DNA of 64,000 bases from an uncultured Burkholderiales bacterium (GCA_937927685.1 CALBSC010000094.1:15526-79525), one strand, 5' to 3'. Counted from the first letter of the stretch, positions 19,335 through 28,045 are shown. The notes: generated by a model from the letters alone, not told the origin. Numbers and translations are program-made.

Positions 19335-19874
19335 TTATTTCAACGGGGGCGGGGCATCGACCGGTTCTTCTTCGGATTCGCGAATGCCGATCAGTTCGTC
19401 CTCGCTCAGCTGCCCGGTGGCCATGCGCCAGAGTTGCTGCAGCAGGATCACCCCGCCGGATACGGCCAGCACCATGCCGCAGGCATAGAAGTAGGCCATG
19501 GAGATTTCCATGACCGCGCTCGTGGTGTCGCGGTTGATGATCACCTGGTCCAGCGAGCCCTTGAACAACAGCCAGCAGGCAAACAGCATGAGCAGGTGTG
19601 CCAGCACGAAGCAGGTCTTCTTGCCCGCCAGCGACAGGCGTGAGACCAGGGTGTCTGAGCCCAGGTGGGTGCCTTCCTTCATCGCGACGATGGCGCCCAT
19701 GAAGGTGATCCACACAAACAGCCACCGCGACAATTCCTCCGACACCGTGATGCCGGTGTTGAAGCCGTAGCGCAACACCACGTTGCCAAACACCAGCACC
19801 ACCATCAGGGCCAGAGCCATCACCATGCCAAAGCGGATGGCTCGGCAGTACCAATCAATGAGTCGGGTCAGCAT
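19335..19874 (-). CDS. TRAP transporter small permease, DctQ type
   Basis: Four-span membrane subunit of 179 residues that partners DctM. Hydrophobic segments lie near residues 12-35, 47-65, 88-108 and 130-150; the SEELSRWLFVWITFMGA block after the second helix is the typical DctQ signature. The C-terminal tail is acidic and proline-rich (EEEPVDAPPPLK). A GAGG-type ribosome site precedes the ATG at 19874. It is the first gene of the two-gene minus-strand unit; the 158-bp upstream gap contains the likely promoter and small dyads but no receptor gene. Confidence 0.9.
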   Translation of the reverse strand: MLTRLIDWYCRAIRFGMVMALALMVVLVFGNVVLRYGFNTGITVSEELSRWLFVWITFMGAIVAMKEGTHLGSDTLVSRLSLAGKKTCFVLAHLLMLFACWLLFKGSLDQVIINRDTTSAVMEISMAYFYACGMVLAVSGGVILLQQLWRMATGQLSEDELIGIRESEEEPVDAPPPLK

Positions 19875-19978
19875 GAGGAGGGCGCTCCGGAACAGGAATG
19901 ACAGAGAAATGTACCAAATGGTTAATTTCTGAAATCGAGGGTAATCACCTAGTCTGATGAGGAATAGGGGACTACCTG

Positions 19979-19997
19979 CTATTCAGGCGTTGAATAG
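19979..19997. promoter_or_regulatory. Small inverted repeat between the GST and TRAP units
   Basis: CTATTCA and TGAATAG flank a 5-base spacer, between the GST stop at 20033 and the DctQ start at 19874. Both genes run leftward, so it lies upstream of the TRAP unit and could be an operator or a weak transcript-end hairpin. No T run follows. Confidence 0.35.
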
Positions 19998-20032
19998 CGG
20001 AGCGCGGGGTCCGGGTCTTGTCACCCGGGTGA

Positions 20033-20647
20033 TCACAAGGTGATGCCTTCGTCGGCAAACGCCTTTTGCACGCCCTCGCGCTGGAGCATGCGGTTCTTGA
20101 AGGCCGTGAAGTGCTTGAGTTCCTGCACCGGAAACTCGCGCCGGAACCCCCACACATAAAAAATCAGGGCATAGGGGTCGAGGACGGAATATTGCGCGCC
20201 CATCCATTCGCGGGTGGCCAGCATGGCGTCAATTTGCTGGAGGTACTGCGCATAGGTCTTGCGGCCCATGGCCTGGATACCGGGAAAGGCACTGGCGTCC
20301 TCGGTGTAGCGCTCGGGACGGCCGATGTGCGCGTTGGCCGGGTGCACGCTGGAGGCAAAGAAACCGATCAGCGACAGGGCCTGCGCCTCTTGCAGCAAGT
20401 CCGTGGGCCACAGGCCAAAGCGCTTGCCCAGATAAGGCAGGATGGCGGTGTTTTCGGTGAGGTGCGTGCCGTCTTCCAGCGTGAGTGCCGGTACCCGCCC
20501 CAGCGGATGAATGCGCAGGTAGTCCGCCGTTTTATGCTCGCCCTGGGTCAGGTTCATGCGATGCGGCTGGTAGGGGTGGCCCACCTCTTCCATCACGATG
20601 TGGGCGGCCAGTGAACAAGCGCCAGGGGCGTAATAAAGCGTGAGCAT
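20033..20647 (-). CDS. Glutathione S-transferase family protein (beta-class-like)
   Basis: Cytosolic 204-residue protein with a thioredoxin-fold N-terminal domain (about 1-80) and an all-helical C-terminal domain. MLTLYYAPGACSLAAHIVMEE at the start matches beta-class GSTs, in which the Cys of GACS (here Cys11) contacts glutathione. NPLGRVPAL-like HPLGRVPALTLEDG and ENTAI (glutathione-gamma-Glu contact TENTAIL) are present. It may conjugate or reduce xenobiotics or peroxides; the substrate is unknown. A ketopantoate-reductase-like gene lies 32 bp upstream on the same strand, so they may be co-transcribed. Confidence 0.9.
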   Translation of the reverse strand: MLTLYYAPGACSLAAHIVMEEVGHPYQPHRMNLTQGEHKTADYLRIHPLGRVPALTLEDGTHLTENTAILPYLGKRFGLWPTDLLQEAQALSLIGFFASSVHPANAHIGRPERYTEDASAFPGIQAMGRKTYAQYLQQIDAMLATREWMGAQYSVLDPYALIFYVWGFRREFPVQELKHFTAFKNRMLQREGVQKAFADEGITL

Positions 20648-20679
20648 GGGTGTCTCCTAAGAAGTGCCCGGGTTGGGGG

Positions 20680-21666
20680 TCAGGGGGTGTCGTGCTGGCG
20701 GAACTCCAGCAATTTGATCAGGCTGTATATGGCCTGGTGGGCCGGCGTCGGGATGCCGTGTTGGGCACCCAGTCGGGTGAGCAAGCCATTGAGGTGATCG
20801 ATCTCGGTGCGCTTGCCACGTGCGATGTCTTGCGCGGTGGACGAGCGTTGGCCTGCCATGGAGCGGTACAGGCCTTCGAAGGTCTGGTCGACGTCGGTGC
20901 GGTCAAAGTGCACCCCCTCTGCGGTGGCCACCGCCAGAAATTCGGTGGTCAGTTGCCCCAGCAGCGTTCGCACTTCGGGCACCAGCACCATGCGACCGTA
21001 TTCGATCTGCCCGATGGCTGACACCGCATTGACCACGCAATTGATCAGGAACTTGAACCAGAGCGCGTCTTTGACGGTGGGTGAAATCTCGCACGGCACG
21101 CCCGCCGACGCAAAGAGCGAGGCGATGTCGGTCAGCAGCCGTTGCGCGTTCGGGCCCTGGCCTGCGGGGGTGGTCAGTGCCCCCGGGGTGTGCATCTCGC
21201 CAATCACGAGTTCGCCGCGGCCATTGTGTTTGAGTTGACCCGGACCTTCCATGGCCGTGGCCACGTACACCACCGCCGGAAACACCGGGTTGGGCAGCAG
21301 GCGTTGCAGGGCAGGGGCGTTGTCCACGCCGTTTTGCAAACTCAGGACCACCGCGTGAGGGGACAGCACCTCACGCAATGCCGCTGCGGTGGATTCCGTG
21401 TCCGGCGATTTGACGCACAAGAGCACCAGGTCTGCCTGCGCTGCCGCGGCCAGTTCAGTGGTGGCACGAACCGGTACATGGGCTTGAAAAGTCTGACAGT
21501 TCATGAACAGGCCGTGGGCCGTGATGGCCTCGACGTGCCCGGCACGCGCAATGAGGGTGACATCAAGCCCCGCTCGTGCCAACATACCGCCGTAAAAGCA
21601 ACCCACGGCGCCCGCGCCGACCACGACGACGCGGGATGAACGGGAAATCGAAAAATCGTGCGACAT
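20680..21666 (-). CDS. Ketopantoate reductase family protein (2-dehydropantoate 2-reductase)
   Basis: NADPH-dependent oxidoreductase of 328 residues in the PanE/ApbA family, which reduces 2-ketopantoate to pantoate. The Rossmann motif GAGAVGCFYGG is near residues 18-28, followed by LLCVKSPDTE and LSLQNGVDN (conserved Asn) and FKFLINCVVNAVSAIG, where the Lys and Asn are the expected catalytic residues. ATG 21666 is preferred because AGG sits 9 bases before it; ATG 21675 three codons upstream is possible. A second family member is at 24708, so which one serves pantothenate synthesis is unclear. Confidence 0.88.
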   Translation of the reverse strand: MSHDFSISRSSRVVVVGAGAVGCFYGGMLARAGLDVTLIARAGHVEAITAHGLFMNCQTFQAHVPVRATTELAAAAQADLVLLCVKSPDTESTAAALREVLSPHAVVLSLQNGVDNAPALQRLLPNPVFPAVVYVATAMEGPGQLKHNGRGELVIGEMHTPGALTTPAGQGPNAQRLLTDIASLFASAGVPCEISPTVKDALWFKFLINCVVNAVSAIGQIEYGRMVLVPEVRTLLGQLTTEFLAVATAEGVHFDRTDVDQTFEGLYRSMAGQRSSTAQDIARGKRTEIDHLNGLLTRLGAQHGIPTPAHQAIYSLIKLLEFRQHDTP

Positions 21667-21803
21667 CGTTTTCATCCTACCCCAGCCCTGGGCAAATTGC
21701 ATGGCCGGGATACGTCTCAAGGTTGACGCAGGTGACAGTCGCGAAGCGGCCCGGTACGGCGGGAATGCGCTAGCATCATGACCAATTAAGCGGAGAGATC
21801 CCG

Positions 21804-22304
21804 ATGAACGATACCTTGGTCCCCGAGCGTCAGGCCTCTTTGGCCTGGTCTGATGCCTTGCTGCTCGAACTTGACTTCATGGACGACACCCACCGTGAGT
21901 TTGTCGAATTGCTGGGGGCGGTTGAGACCGCCTCGGATGACCACCTGATCGACTGTTTCCGCATGCTGGTGGAGCACACCGATGCGCATTTTGGCGGCGA
22001 GGACCGCTGGATGGCCGCGACCCAATTTGCCGCCAGCCATTGCCACACCACGCAGCATAACGTGGTGATGCAGGTGCTGCACGAGGCGCTCAAGCGCGGA
22101 CAGGCGGGCGACCTGGCGTTGCTGCGCGAGTTGTCCCGCGAACTCGGTATCTGGTTCACCCAGCATGCCCAAACCATGGATGCGGCGCTGGCCCAGTACC
22201 TGCGCCAGGTCGGGTTCGATCCGGTGACGGGCAGCATGCGCCCTCCGGCTGCATGGTCCGAAGGGGCGATGCACGCCTGCGGCGGATCGTCCTGCGGCAC
22301 CTGA
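21804..22304 (+). CDS. Bacteriohemerythrin-like oxygen/iron-binding protein
   Basis: Cytosolic four-helix protein of 166 residues with a complete di-iron site: His30, His62, Glu66, His81, His85, His121 and Asp126, in the spacing of the hemerythrin family (HFGGE, HTTQH, HAQTMD). Such proteins bind O2 for storage, delivery or sensing. Beyond the fold, at residue 140 and after, is a tail ending MHACGGSSCGT with a Cys-x4-Cys pair, which could bind a metal or form a disulfide. GGAGAG 6 bases ahead of ATG 21804 supports the start. It stands alone between divergent and downstream transport genes. Confidence 0.9.
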   Translation: MNDTLVPERQASLAWSDALLLELDFMDDTHREFVELLGAVETASDDHLIDCFRMLVEHTDAHFGGEDRWMAATQFAASHCHTTQHNVVMQVLHEALKRGQAGDLALLRELSRELGIWFTQHAQTMDAALAQYLRQVGFDPVTGSMRPPAAWSEGAMHACGGSSCGT

Positions 22305-22416
22305 GACCGGCCGATCCATCAGCGCCCTCTGGGCCCGGATGCCGAGCGGGTGCTGCCCGCTTTAACCTCGGACCGTGCTGGCAGCGCATCAGGCGGTTTT
22401 CCGGGAGAATGACCGC

Positions 22417-23625
22417 ATGATGTCCGCTTTGCGCAACCCCCTCGTTCTGGTCACGGTGCTGATGGCCGGTGGCGTCCTGTTGATCACGATGGGCATTCGC
22501 CAATCGGTCGGCTTGTTCGTGGGGCCGCTCAACACCAGCACGGGACTGGGGATCACCTCCATCAGCCTGGCATTGGCCATCGGTCAATTCGTCTGGGGGG
22601 CCGTGCAGCCAGTAGCTGGCGCGGCCGCGGATCACTGGGGGGCGCGACCGGTGCTGCTGGTGGGCTTGCTGCTGATGGCGCTGGGTTGCCTGCTCACCCC
22701 CTGGATGGATTCCGCGTCGGGGCTCACCTTCACGCTGGGGGTGTTGTCAGCCGCCGGGGCGGGAGCTTGCAGTTTTTCGGTGTTGATCGGTGCCTCGGCT
22801 CAACGGCTGTCCCCGCAGGAGCGCGGCGCGGCCTCGGGCTGGATCAACGCCGGCGGCTCATTGGGGCAGTTCGTCCTGGCCCCGCTGACACAAAAACTCA
22901 TTCAGACCTTGGGCTGGATGGGTGCCATGTGGGCTTCCGCGGCAGTGACACTGCTGGCCATTCCCATGGCGCTGGGGCTCACGCCTGCACGTGCGGCGGC
23001 TGCGCCCGCGACTGGGGCCGAGGGGGGCATGCGACAAGCCATTGCCCAGGCGTGTGCCGACCGCAGTTACTGGCTCTTGCACCTGGGCTTTTTCACCTGT
23101 GGCTTTCACATCGCATTTCTGGTCACGCACCTGCCCACGGAAGTCGGTTTGTGCGGACTCTCGCCCACGGTGGCGAGCTGGTCGCTCGCCTTCATTGGCA
23201 TCGCCAACATCGTGGGCAGTGTGGTGGTGGGCAACTGCATCAACCACTATCGCAGCAAGCATTTGCTGGCGCTGATGTACGGCTCCCGCGCTGTGTTGGT
23301 GCTGTGGTACCTGGTCATGCCCAAGACAGAATGGGTGTTCTATGCCTTTGCGGGGGGACTGGGGCTGACCTGGCTGGCCACGGTGCCTCCCACGGCGGCC
23401 CTGGTGGGCAAACTGTTTGGTGTGCGTTACCTCGCGACCCTGTTTGGCCTGACCTTGCTGTCTCACCAGGTGGGTGGGTTTTTAGGGGCCTATCTGGGCG
23501 GGCTGGCGTTGAGTGCCAGTGGCGACTACCAGGCGATGTGGTGGGCCGACATGGTGCTGGCTGCGCTGGCCGCGCTGTTCAATTTGCCCATCCGAGAAGA
23601 GCCCGTCATCTCGGCACAGGCCTGA
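22417..23625 (+). CDS. Major facilitator superfamily transporter
   Basis: Inner-membrane transporter of 402 residues with about 12 hydrophobic segments. After helix 1 comes MGIRQSVGLFVGPLNTSTG, a segment shared by oxalate/formate-antiporter-like and monocarboxylate-type MFS proteins in proteobacteria; DHWGARPVLLVG is the loop 2-3 motif A. The direction and substrate cannot be told from sequence. ATG 22417 was chosen (a GGGAGAA site precedes it); the frame is open further upstream without support. The DMT exporter that follows is 89 bp away. Confidence 0.86.
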   Translation: MMSALRNPLVLVTVLMAGGVLLITMGIRQSVGLFVGPLNTSTGLGITSISLALAIGQFVWGAVQPVAGAAADHWGARPVLLVGLLLMALGCLLTPWMDSASGLTFTLGVLSAAGAGACSFSVLIGASAQRLSPQERGAASGWINAGGSLGQFVLAPLTQKLIQTLGWMGAMWASAAVTLLAIPMALGLTPARAAAAPATGAEGGMRQAIAQACADRSYWLLHLGFFTCGFHIAFLVTHLPTEVGLCGLSPTVASWSLAFIGIANIVGSVVVGNCINHYRSKHLLALMYGSRAVLVLWYLVMPKTEWVFYAFAGGLGLTWLATVPPTAALVGKLFGVRYLATLFGLTLLSHQVGGFLGAYLGGLALSASGDYQAMWWADMVLAALAALFNLPIREEPVISAQA

Positions 23626-23713
23626 ATGCCTGGTCCCGGGGTGCTGGCCGCCCCCGTGACGTCTACAGCGGCGACAAGTGGCCACGGGATCATCGGGTAA
23701 GCTAGTGCCCGAC

Positions 23714-24601
23714 ATGCCCCTGAACGACCCCGCCTCCCAGCGCCTTCGGCGCATCGGCATTGCCTGGATTTGCCTCACCACCCTCATGTTTGCTGTGCTC
23801 GACAGCAGCGCCAAGTGGCTGGTGCAGGTGTTTCCGGTGATGCAAGTGATCTGGATGCGCTTTCTGGTGCATACCGTGCTCACGGCCGCCTTGTTTGCCC
23901 CGCGAATCGGTCATCAGTTGTACCGCGTGAAACACCCCAGGCTGCAACTCCTGCGTGGCTCCATGCTGGCGGCCATGACGGCGCTGAATTTTTTCGCCCT
24001 GCAGTATCTGCAACTGGCCGAAACCGGGGCCATCCAGTTTTCTGTACCCATCCTCATCGCGTTGTTCAGTGTGTGGTGGTTGGGCGAGCAGCAAAGCGTA
24101 TCGCGTTGGGTGGCAATTGCCGTGGGGTTCGTGGGGGTGTTGGTGATCATCCGGCCCGGCAGTCACGGGTTTCATCCGGCCATCTTCCTGAGCTTGCTCA
24201 ACGCCATCATCTACGCGGTCTTCAACATGGTCACGCGCCGCGTGGGGGCTGACGATCATCCGGCGGCCACGCAGTGGATTGCTGCCCTGGTGCCCACCGT
24301 GGTGCTCGCGCCCTTTGCCCTGTGGCAATGGCAAACCCCGCACGATGTCTGGTCCTGGTTGTTCATCCTGTCAGCGGGTGTGACGGGAGGACTCGGACAC
24401 TTTGCCTCGGCCATGGCGCATCGCTACGCCAGCGCCGCCGTGCTGGGTCCCTTTTTGTACCAGCAGATCATTTACATGAGTTTCTTTGGCTGGTTGATGT
24501 TCGACCAGATACCCGACCCCATGGTCGTGATGGGCGCCTTGCTGGTGGTGGCCAGCGGTTTGTACTTGCTGCGCCAGGAATTCCGAACCCAGGTCGGTTG
24601 A
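23714..24601 (+). CDS. DMT-superfamily (EamA) transporter
   Basis: Inner-membrane protein of 295 residues with ten hydrophobic segments in two EamA halves, the usual layout of drug/metabolite transporters such as RhaT, YdcZ or amino-acid exporters. Segments LNFFALQYLQLAETGAIQFSVPIL and the C-terminal HRYASAAVLGPFLYQQIIYMSFFGWLMFDQ are typical. The N-terminus before the first helix is short and hydrophilic. The start is the ATG at 23714; GTG 23705 and GTG 23678 are alternatives. No substrate can be assigned. Confidence 0.86.
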   Translation: MPLNDPASQRLRRIGIAWICLTTLMFAVLDSSAKWLVQVFPVMQVIWMRFLVHTVLTAALFAPRIGHQLYRVKHPRLQLLRGSMLAAMTALNFFALQYLQLAETGAIQFSVPILIALFSVWWLGEQQSVSRWVAIAVGFVGVLVIIRPGSHGFHPAIFLSLLNAIIYAVFNMVTRRVGADDHPAATQWIAALVPTVVLAPFALWQWQTPHDVWSWLFILSAGVTGGLGHFASAMAHRYASAAVLGPFLYQQIIYMSFFGWLMFDQIPDPMVVMGALLVVASGLYLLRQEFRTQVG

Positions 24602-24707
24602 TGCCGGCACGCTTGTCGCGCCAGCCGCGCGCAGGTGACGGACGCTGGCTGTCGGCATCCGCGATCTCCCCTAAGATGCGGGCACGCATGACGTGAGGAG
24701 TCTGAAC

Positions 24708-25616
24708 ATGAAAATCCTGATGGTCGGTGCCGGTGGCATCGGTGGCTATTTTGGTGCCCAGTTGATCCGTGCTGGCGCGGATGTGACGTTTTTGCTGCGC
24801 GAGCAGCGCAAGCAACTGATTGACCGCGAGGGACTCACGATTGAGACGCCCAGCGAAACCTTCAACCTGCGTGTGGCCACGGTCAGTGCCGCCACGCTCA
24901 AGCCGGACTATGACCTGATCGTGTTGGCGCCCAAGGCCTATGACCTGGAGGACACGTTGGGCAGTGTGGCGGGTGCTGCGTCGCGCGGCTTCATCCTGCC
25001 GTTGCTCAATGGGTTGGACCATATGGATGTGCTGGACCAGCGCTTGGGTCGCGATCGCGTACTGGGGGGCGTGGCGCACATTGCGGCCATGATCAGCCCA
25101 ACCGGGTCGGTCAAACGCCTGAGTGACTTGCACATGCTCACCGTGGGCCCCCGCGCCCCGGAGCAAGCGGCGACCGCCCGGGCCTTTCATGTCTGGTGCG
25201 AGCGCACACCGTTTGATCGCGCCTACAGTGACAACATCGAGCAATCGCTGTGGGACAAGTGGGTGTTCCTGGCGTCCCTCGCGGCCATGACCACCTTGTT
25301 CCACGCATCCGTCGGCAAGATCGTGGCCACCCCCTATGGCCATGCGCTCAATCTGCAAACCTATGATGAGTGCTGCGAAGTAGCTGCCCGTTGTGGTTTC
25401 CCGATTGCCGACAGCGTGCGTGCCAAGGCGTCGGCGCAATTGACCCTGGCCGGTTCAGGCTTCACCGCCTCCATGCTGCGCGACATGGCCTCGGGCCAGC
25501 GCACCGAGCATGAGCATATCCTGGGGGGCATGATCCGGCGCGGTCAACAGCATGGCGTGGCCTGTACCTTGCTCAAGACCGCCTACACGCACATCGCGGT
25601 GGCTCAGTCGAGCTGA
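24708..25616 (+). CDS. Ketopantoate reductase family protein, second copy
   Basis: A 302-residue Rossmann enzyme of the PanE/ApbA family. MKILMVGAGGIGGYFGAQL is the NADPH-binding start, APKAYDLEDTL and LPLLNGLDHMDVL the substrate-side loops, and WDKWVFLASLAAMTTLF the catalytic Lys block. In true PanE the last block reads WxKxxxNxxxN; here Asn is replaced (FLASLAA), so this copy may reduce another 2-keto acid. ATG 24708 follows GAGGAG at 24695-24700; a GTG at 24693 overlaps that site and is rejected. It ends 13 bp into the convergent Bug gene. Confidence 0.85.
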   Translation: MKILMVGAGGIGGYFGAQLIRAGADVTFLLREQRKQLIDREGLTIETPSETFNLRVATVSAATLKPDYDLIVLAPKAYDLEDTLGSVAGAASRGFILPLLNGLDHMDVLDQRLGRDRVLGGVAHIAAMISPTGSVKRLSDLHMLTVGPRAPEQAATARAFHVWCERTPFDRAYSDNIEQSLWDKWVFLASLAAMTTLFHASVGKIVATPYGHALNLQTYDECCEVAARCGFPIADSVRAKASAQLTLAGSGFTASMLRDMASGQRTEHEHILGGMIRRGQQHGVACTLLKTAYTHIAVAQSS

Positions 25617-26563
25617 GCGCCCGAGTCCTTCACGATCTTGGCCCAGCGCACCAGGTCCGACTTCACCAGCGCGGCGAGTTGATCGGGCGTGCTGGGCGTC
25701 ACCTCGGCGCCCAGCGAGTTGAAGCGCTCCTTGATCTCGGGCGATTGCAGCAATTTGGTGATTTCCTGATTCAGCCGGGTCACCACTTCCTTGGGTGTGC
25801 CCGCCGGTGCGAACAGACCGTACCAGGCGTTGGCATGCAGACCTGGCACGCTTTCGGCCAGCGTGGGCATGTCGGGCGCCAGCGAGGTGCGTTGCTCGGT
25901 GGCCGCGGCAATCACGCGCAACTGACCGCTCTTGACGAAGGGCATCACGCCGGGGAAGCTGCCAAAGGTCATGGTGCAGAGGCCGGCAATCACGTCGGTG
26001 GCCGCAGCGGCGGCGCCCTTGTAGGGCACGTGCACGATGTCAACGTTGGCGGTGGATTTGAGCATTTCGCCCAGCAAGTGGTTGACCGTGCCATTGCCCG
26101 CCGAGGCGTAGGTGAGTTTGCCCGGATCGGCCTTGGCCAGGGCAATCAGTTCCTTGATGTTTTTGGCCGGGAAATTCGGGCTCACCGCCAGCAGGTAGGG
26201 GGCCGTGGCCACCACCATGATGGGCTCAAAGTCCTTGACGGGGTCGAACGGCACTTTCTTGTAGAGCGAGGGGTTGATGGTCTGCGCGCTTTGCGCGGTG
26301 ATCATCAGCGTGTAGCCATCCTTGGGGGCGCGTGCGACCAGGGCTGTGCCCACGTTGCCCCCCGCGCCGGGCTTGTTCTCCACCACCACGGGTTGGCCCA
26401 ACGCCACGGCCAGGCGCTGCCCGAGGGCGCGGCCCACGACGTCGTTGGCGCCCCCCGGTGCTTGCGGAATGATCAGTGTGATGGGCTTGCTGGGGTAGGG
26501 ATCAGCCGCCCAGGCCGATGACAAACCCAAGGCCAGGCAACAGGTGGCAAGAAAGTGACGCAT
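25604..26563 (-). CDS. Bug-family tripartite tricarboxylate transporter receptor
   Basis: Periplasmic solute-binding protein of 319 residues in the Bug (TctC) family, very expanded in Burkholderiales. A signal peptide ends at AWAADPYPSKPI. Family blocks are LIIPQAPGGANDVVGRAL, VENKPGAGGNVGTALVARAPKDGYTL and DIVHVPYKGAAAAATDVIAG. Such receptors bind small carboxylates or amides, but the membrane partners TctA and TctB are not in the window. ATG 26563 with AAGGAG 8 bases before it was chosen over TTG 26566. The 3' end overlaps the convergent ketopantoate-reductase gene by 13 bp. Confidence 0.93.
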   Translation of the reverse strand: MRHFLATCCLALGLSSAWAADPYPSKPITLIIPQAPGGANDVVGRALGQRLAVALGQPVVVENKPGAGGNVGTALVARAPKDGYTLMITAQSAQTINPSLYKKVPFDPVKDFEPIMVVATAPYLLAVSPNFPAKNIKELIALAKADPGKLTYASAGNGTVNHLLGEMLKSTANVDIVHVPYKGAAAAATDVIAGLCTMTFGSFPGVMPFVKSGQLRVIAAATEQRTSLAPDMPTLAESVPGLHANAWYGLFAPAGTPKEVVTRLNQEITKLLQSPEIKERFNSLGAEVTPSTPDQLAALVKSDLVRWAKIVKDSGAQLD

Positions 26564-26593
26564 CAAAAAACTCCTTGAAGGTGAAAGACGGTG

Positions 26594-27508
26594 TCAGGGT
26601 CGTCGCTCGGCACGAACCACGTGCGTGGTGCCATGCACGATCATCTCACCCTGCAGTATCGGGCCCGAACCGGTCAAGGTGATCGCGTGCAAACCATCGT
26701 CACGACCGATGTATTGAAAGCGCAGCGTGCTGCCCTCGACCCGGGCCCCGAGCAGGGGTTGGGGTGTACCGGCCAGCACCATCTGGCCCCCTGCGCGTTG
26801 AAACCGTTGCTGAAGTTCAAAGTGGCCCAGCACCTGTTCCTGGGCATCACGCAAGATCCAGTGGCCTGCCAGCTGCACCGGCACGATCCACAAGAAGGCC
26901 CGCTCTCGCTCGGTACCCAGCACCTGGTCAGGTTCCCAGTCGCCCATGTCAAATGCGTGCGAGACCAGCCGTGTGCCCGGCTTCATGGCGAGCAGGGTGG
27001 GGCGCAGTTGCAGGTTGAGCTCAGGCAGCAGGTACATCGTGACCACCGTGGCATGGCTGAAGTCTTCCTGGAAGATGTCACCCTGAATGATGCGCGCCCG
27101 ATCCGCCACACCGGCACGTTCTGCCTGCTGCTGGGCAAAGGCGGCCAGCTTGGCGTTGTATTCGATGCCCAGGGCCCGTGCGCCGAACTGCTGTGCCGCC
27201 GCGATGGGGATGATGCCGTCCCCCGCCCCCAGGTCCACCACCAGGTCGTCGGCGGTGACGCGCGCTGCCGTGAGCATCGTCGTGACCAGTTGTGCGCTGG
27301 TGGGCAGCCACATCACGTCCTTGCCCATTTGTCCGCGTTGGGGCTTGTAGGACGGGCTGCCTGCGTCTGCGGGGCCAGCGGACCCCGCCAGGCTGCCTGG
27401 GGCGCTGGCACAGCCCGACAGCACACCCAACAAACAGGTGCTCACAAGACAGGCGCCCAGAAAACTGGACAACAGCCTTCGGCGAAGCGGAGCAGCGTGG
27501 AAATTCAT
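26594..27508 (-). CDS. Putative lipoprotein with class I SAM-methyltransferase domain
   Basis: A 304-residue protein with an unusual mix. Residues 1-33 look like a lipoprotein signal peptide (positive PLRRR, hydrophobic LLGVL, lipobox LSGC with Cys33), followed by a Gly/Ala/Ser/Pro linker. From about 60, DVMWLPTSAQLVTTML and VDLGAGDGIIP (91-101) form the SAM-binding motif I of class I methyltransferases, followed by ALGIEYNAKLA. The second half (from about 200) is a beta-rich segment of no known family. Since SAM is absent from the periplasm, either the signal is not used or the domain no longer methylates. ATG 27508 was chosen as the first codon before the charged region. Confidence 0.75.
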   Translation of the reverse strand: MNFHAAPLRRRLLSSFLGACLVSTCLLGVLSGCASAPGSLAGSAGPADAGSPSYKPQRGQMGKDVMWLPTSAQLVTTMLTAARVTADDLVVDLGAGDGIIPIAAAQQFGARALGIEYNAKLAAFAQQQAERAGVADRARIIQGDIFQEDFSHATVVTMYLLPELNLQLRPTLLAMKPGTRLVSHAFDMGDWEPDQVLGTERERAFLWIVPVQLAGHWILRDAQEQVLGHFELQQRFQRAGGQMVLAGTPQPLLGARVEGSTLRFQYIGRDDGLHAITLTGSGPILQGEMIVHGTTHVVRAERRP

Positions 27509-27564
27509 GGGATAGGATTGTCCCTCAGCGGGCGGGGGCGTGCCTGCCAGCGCTGTCGCCTCGA

Positions 27565-27984
27565 TCACTTGGTCGGCACGGCCTTGGTCATCAGACTGCC
27601 CGCCCCGGAGGCGGCCACACCCAGGGCCGTCTCAGCGACCGTGCCAGCCGCAATCTCGAGTTGTCCGCTGGGCTGCCCCCCACATCGCGCAGCGATGTCG
27701 GAGGCGTCCTGCTTGTCGGCATAGCTCAGGCTCACGTTGGTCAGCAACACGGGAATGGCGGTGATGGGCCCTCCCCACCACACCACGGCCGGGCTGGCCA
27801 CCAGGCGGGCCACTTTGAGGTCCTGGTGGATCCAGGCATTGCCTCGCGCCTGGCGGCATTCGGGTGAGCGATAGGCCGGATGGTCCTGGTCCAGCGAGGA
27901 GGACGTGATCGCGGACTGGCTGGCACAGCCGCTCAGCAGTACCAGCGCCATCACCACGGCGGTCCGGGCAAGGGGACACTTCAT
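27565..27984 (-). CDS. Small predicted lipoprotein
   Basis: A 139-residue protein with a clear lipoprotein signal: MKCPLARTAVVMALVLLSGC, cysteine at position 20 after the LLSG lipobox, and mature N-terminus CASQSAITSS. Ser/Asp at +2/+3 do not favour inner-membrane retention, so it is probably in the outer membrane. The mature part has two Cys (PECRQARG and AARCGGQ) that may form a disulfide, and a short hydrophobic stretch VVWWGGPITAIPVLL. No family was recognised. It lies 61 bp after recD, in the same direction. Confidence 0.78.
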   Translation of the reverse strand: MKCPLARTAVVMALVLLSGCASQSAITSSSLDQDHPAYRSPECRQARGNAWIHQDLKVARLVASPAVVWWGGPITAIPVLLTNVSLSYADKQDASDIAARCGGQPSGQLEIAAGTVAETALGVAASGAGSLMTKAVPTK

Positions 27985-28045
27985 GAGCAGACGCCACACG
28001 CATTCAACAGCATGCTGGCGATGGTCGTGGATTTGCGCGTCCGCG

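Noticed and set aside
20022..20031. CACCCGGGTG palindrome after the GST gene as a terminator
   Set aside because: The stem would have a loop of four at most three pairs or none, and no T run follows in either direction.
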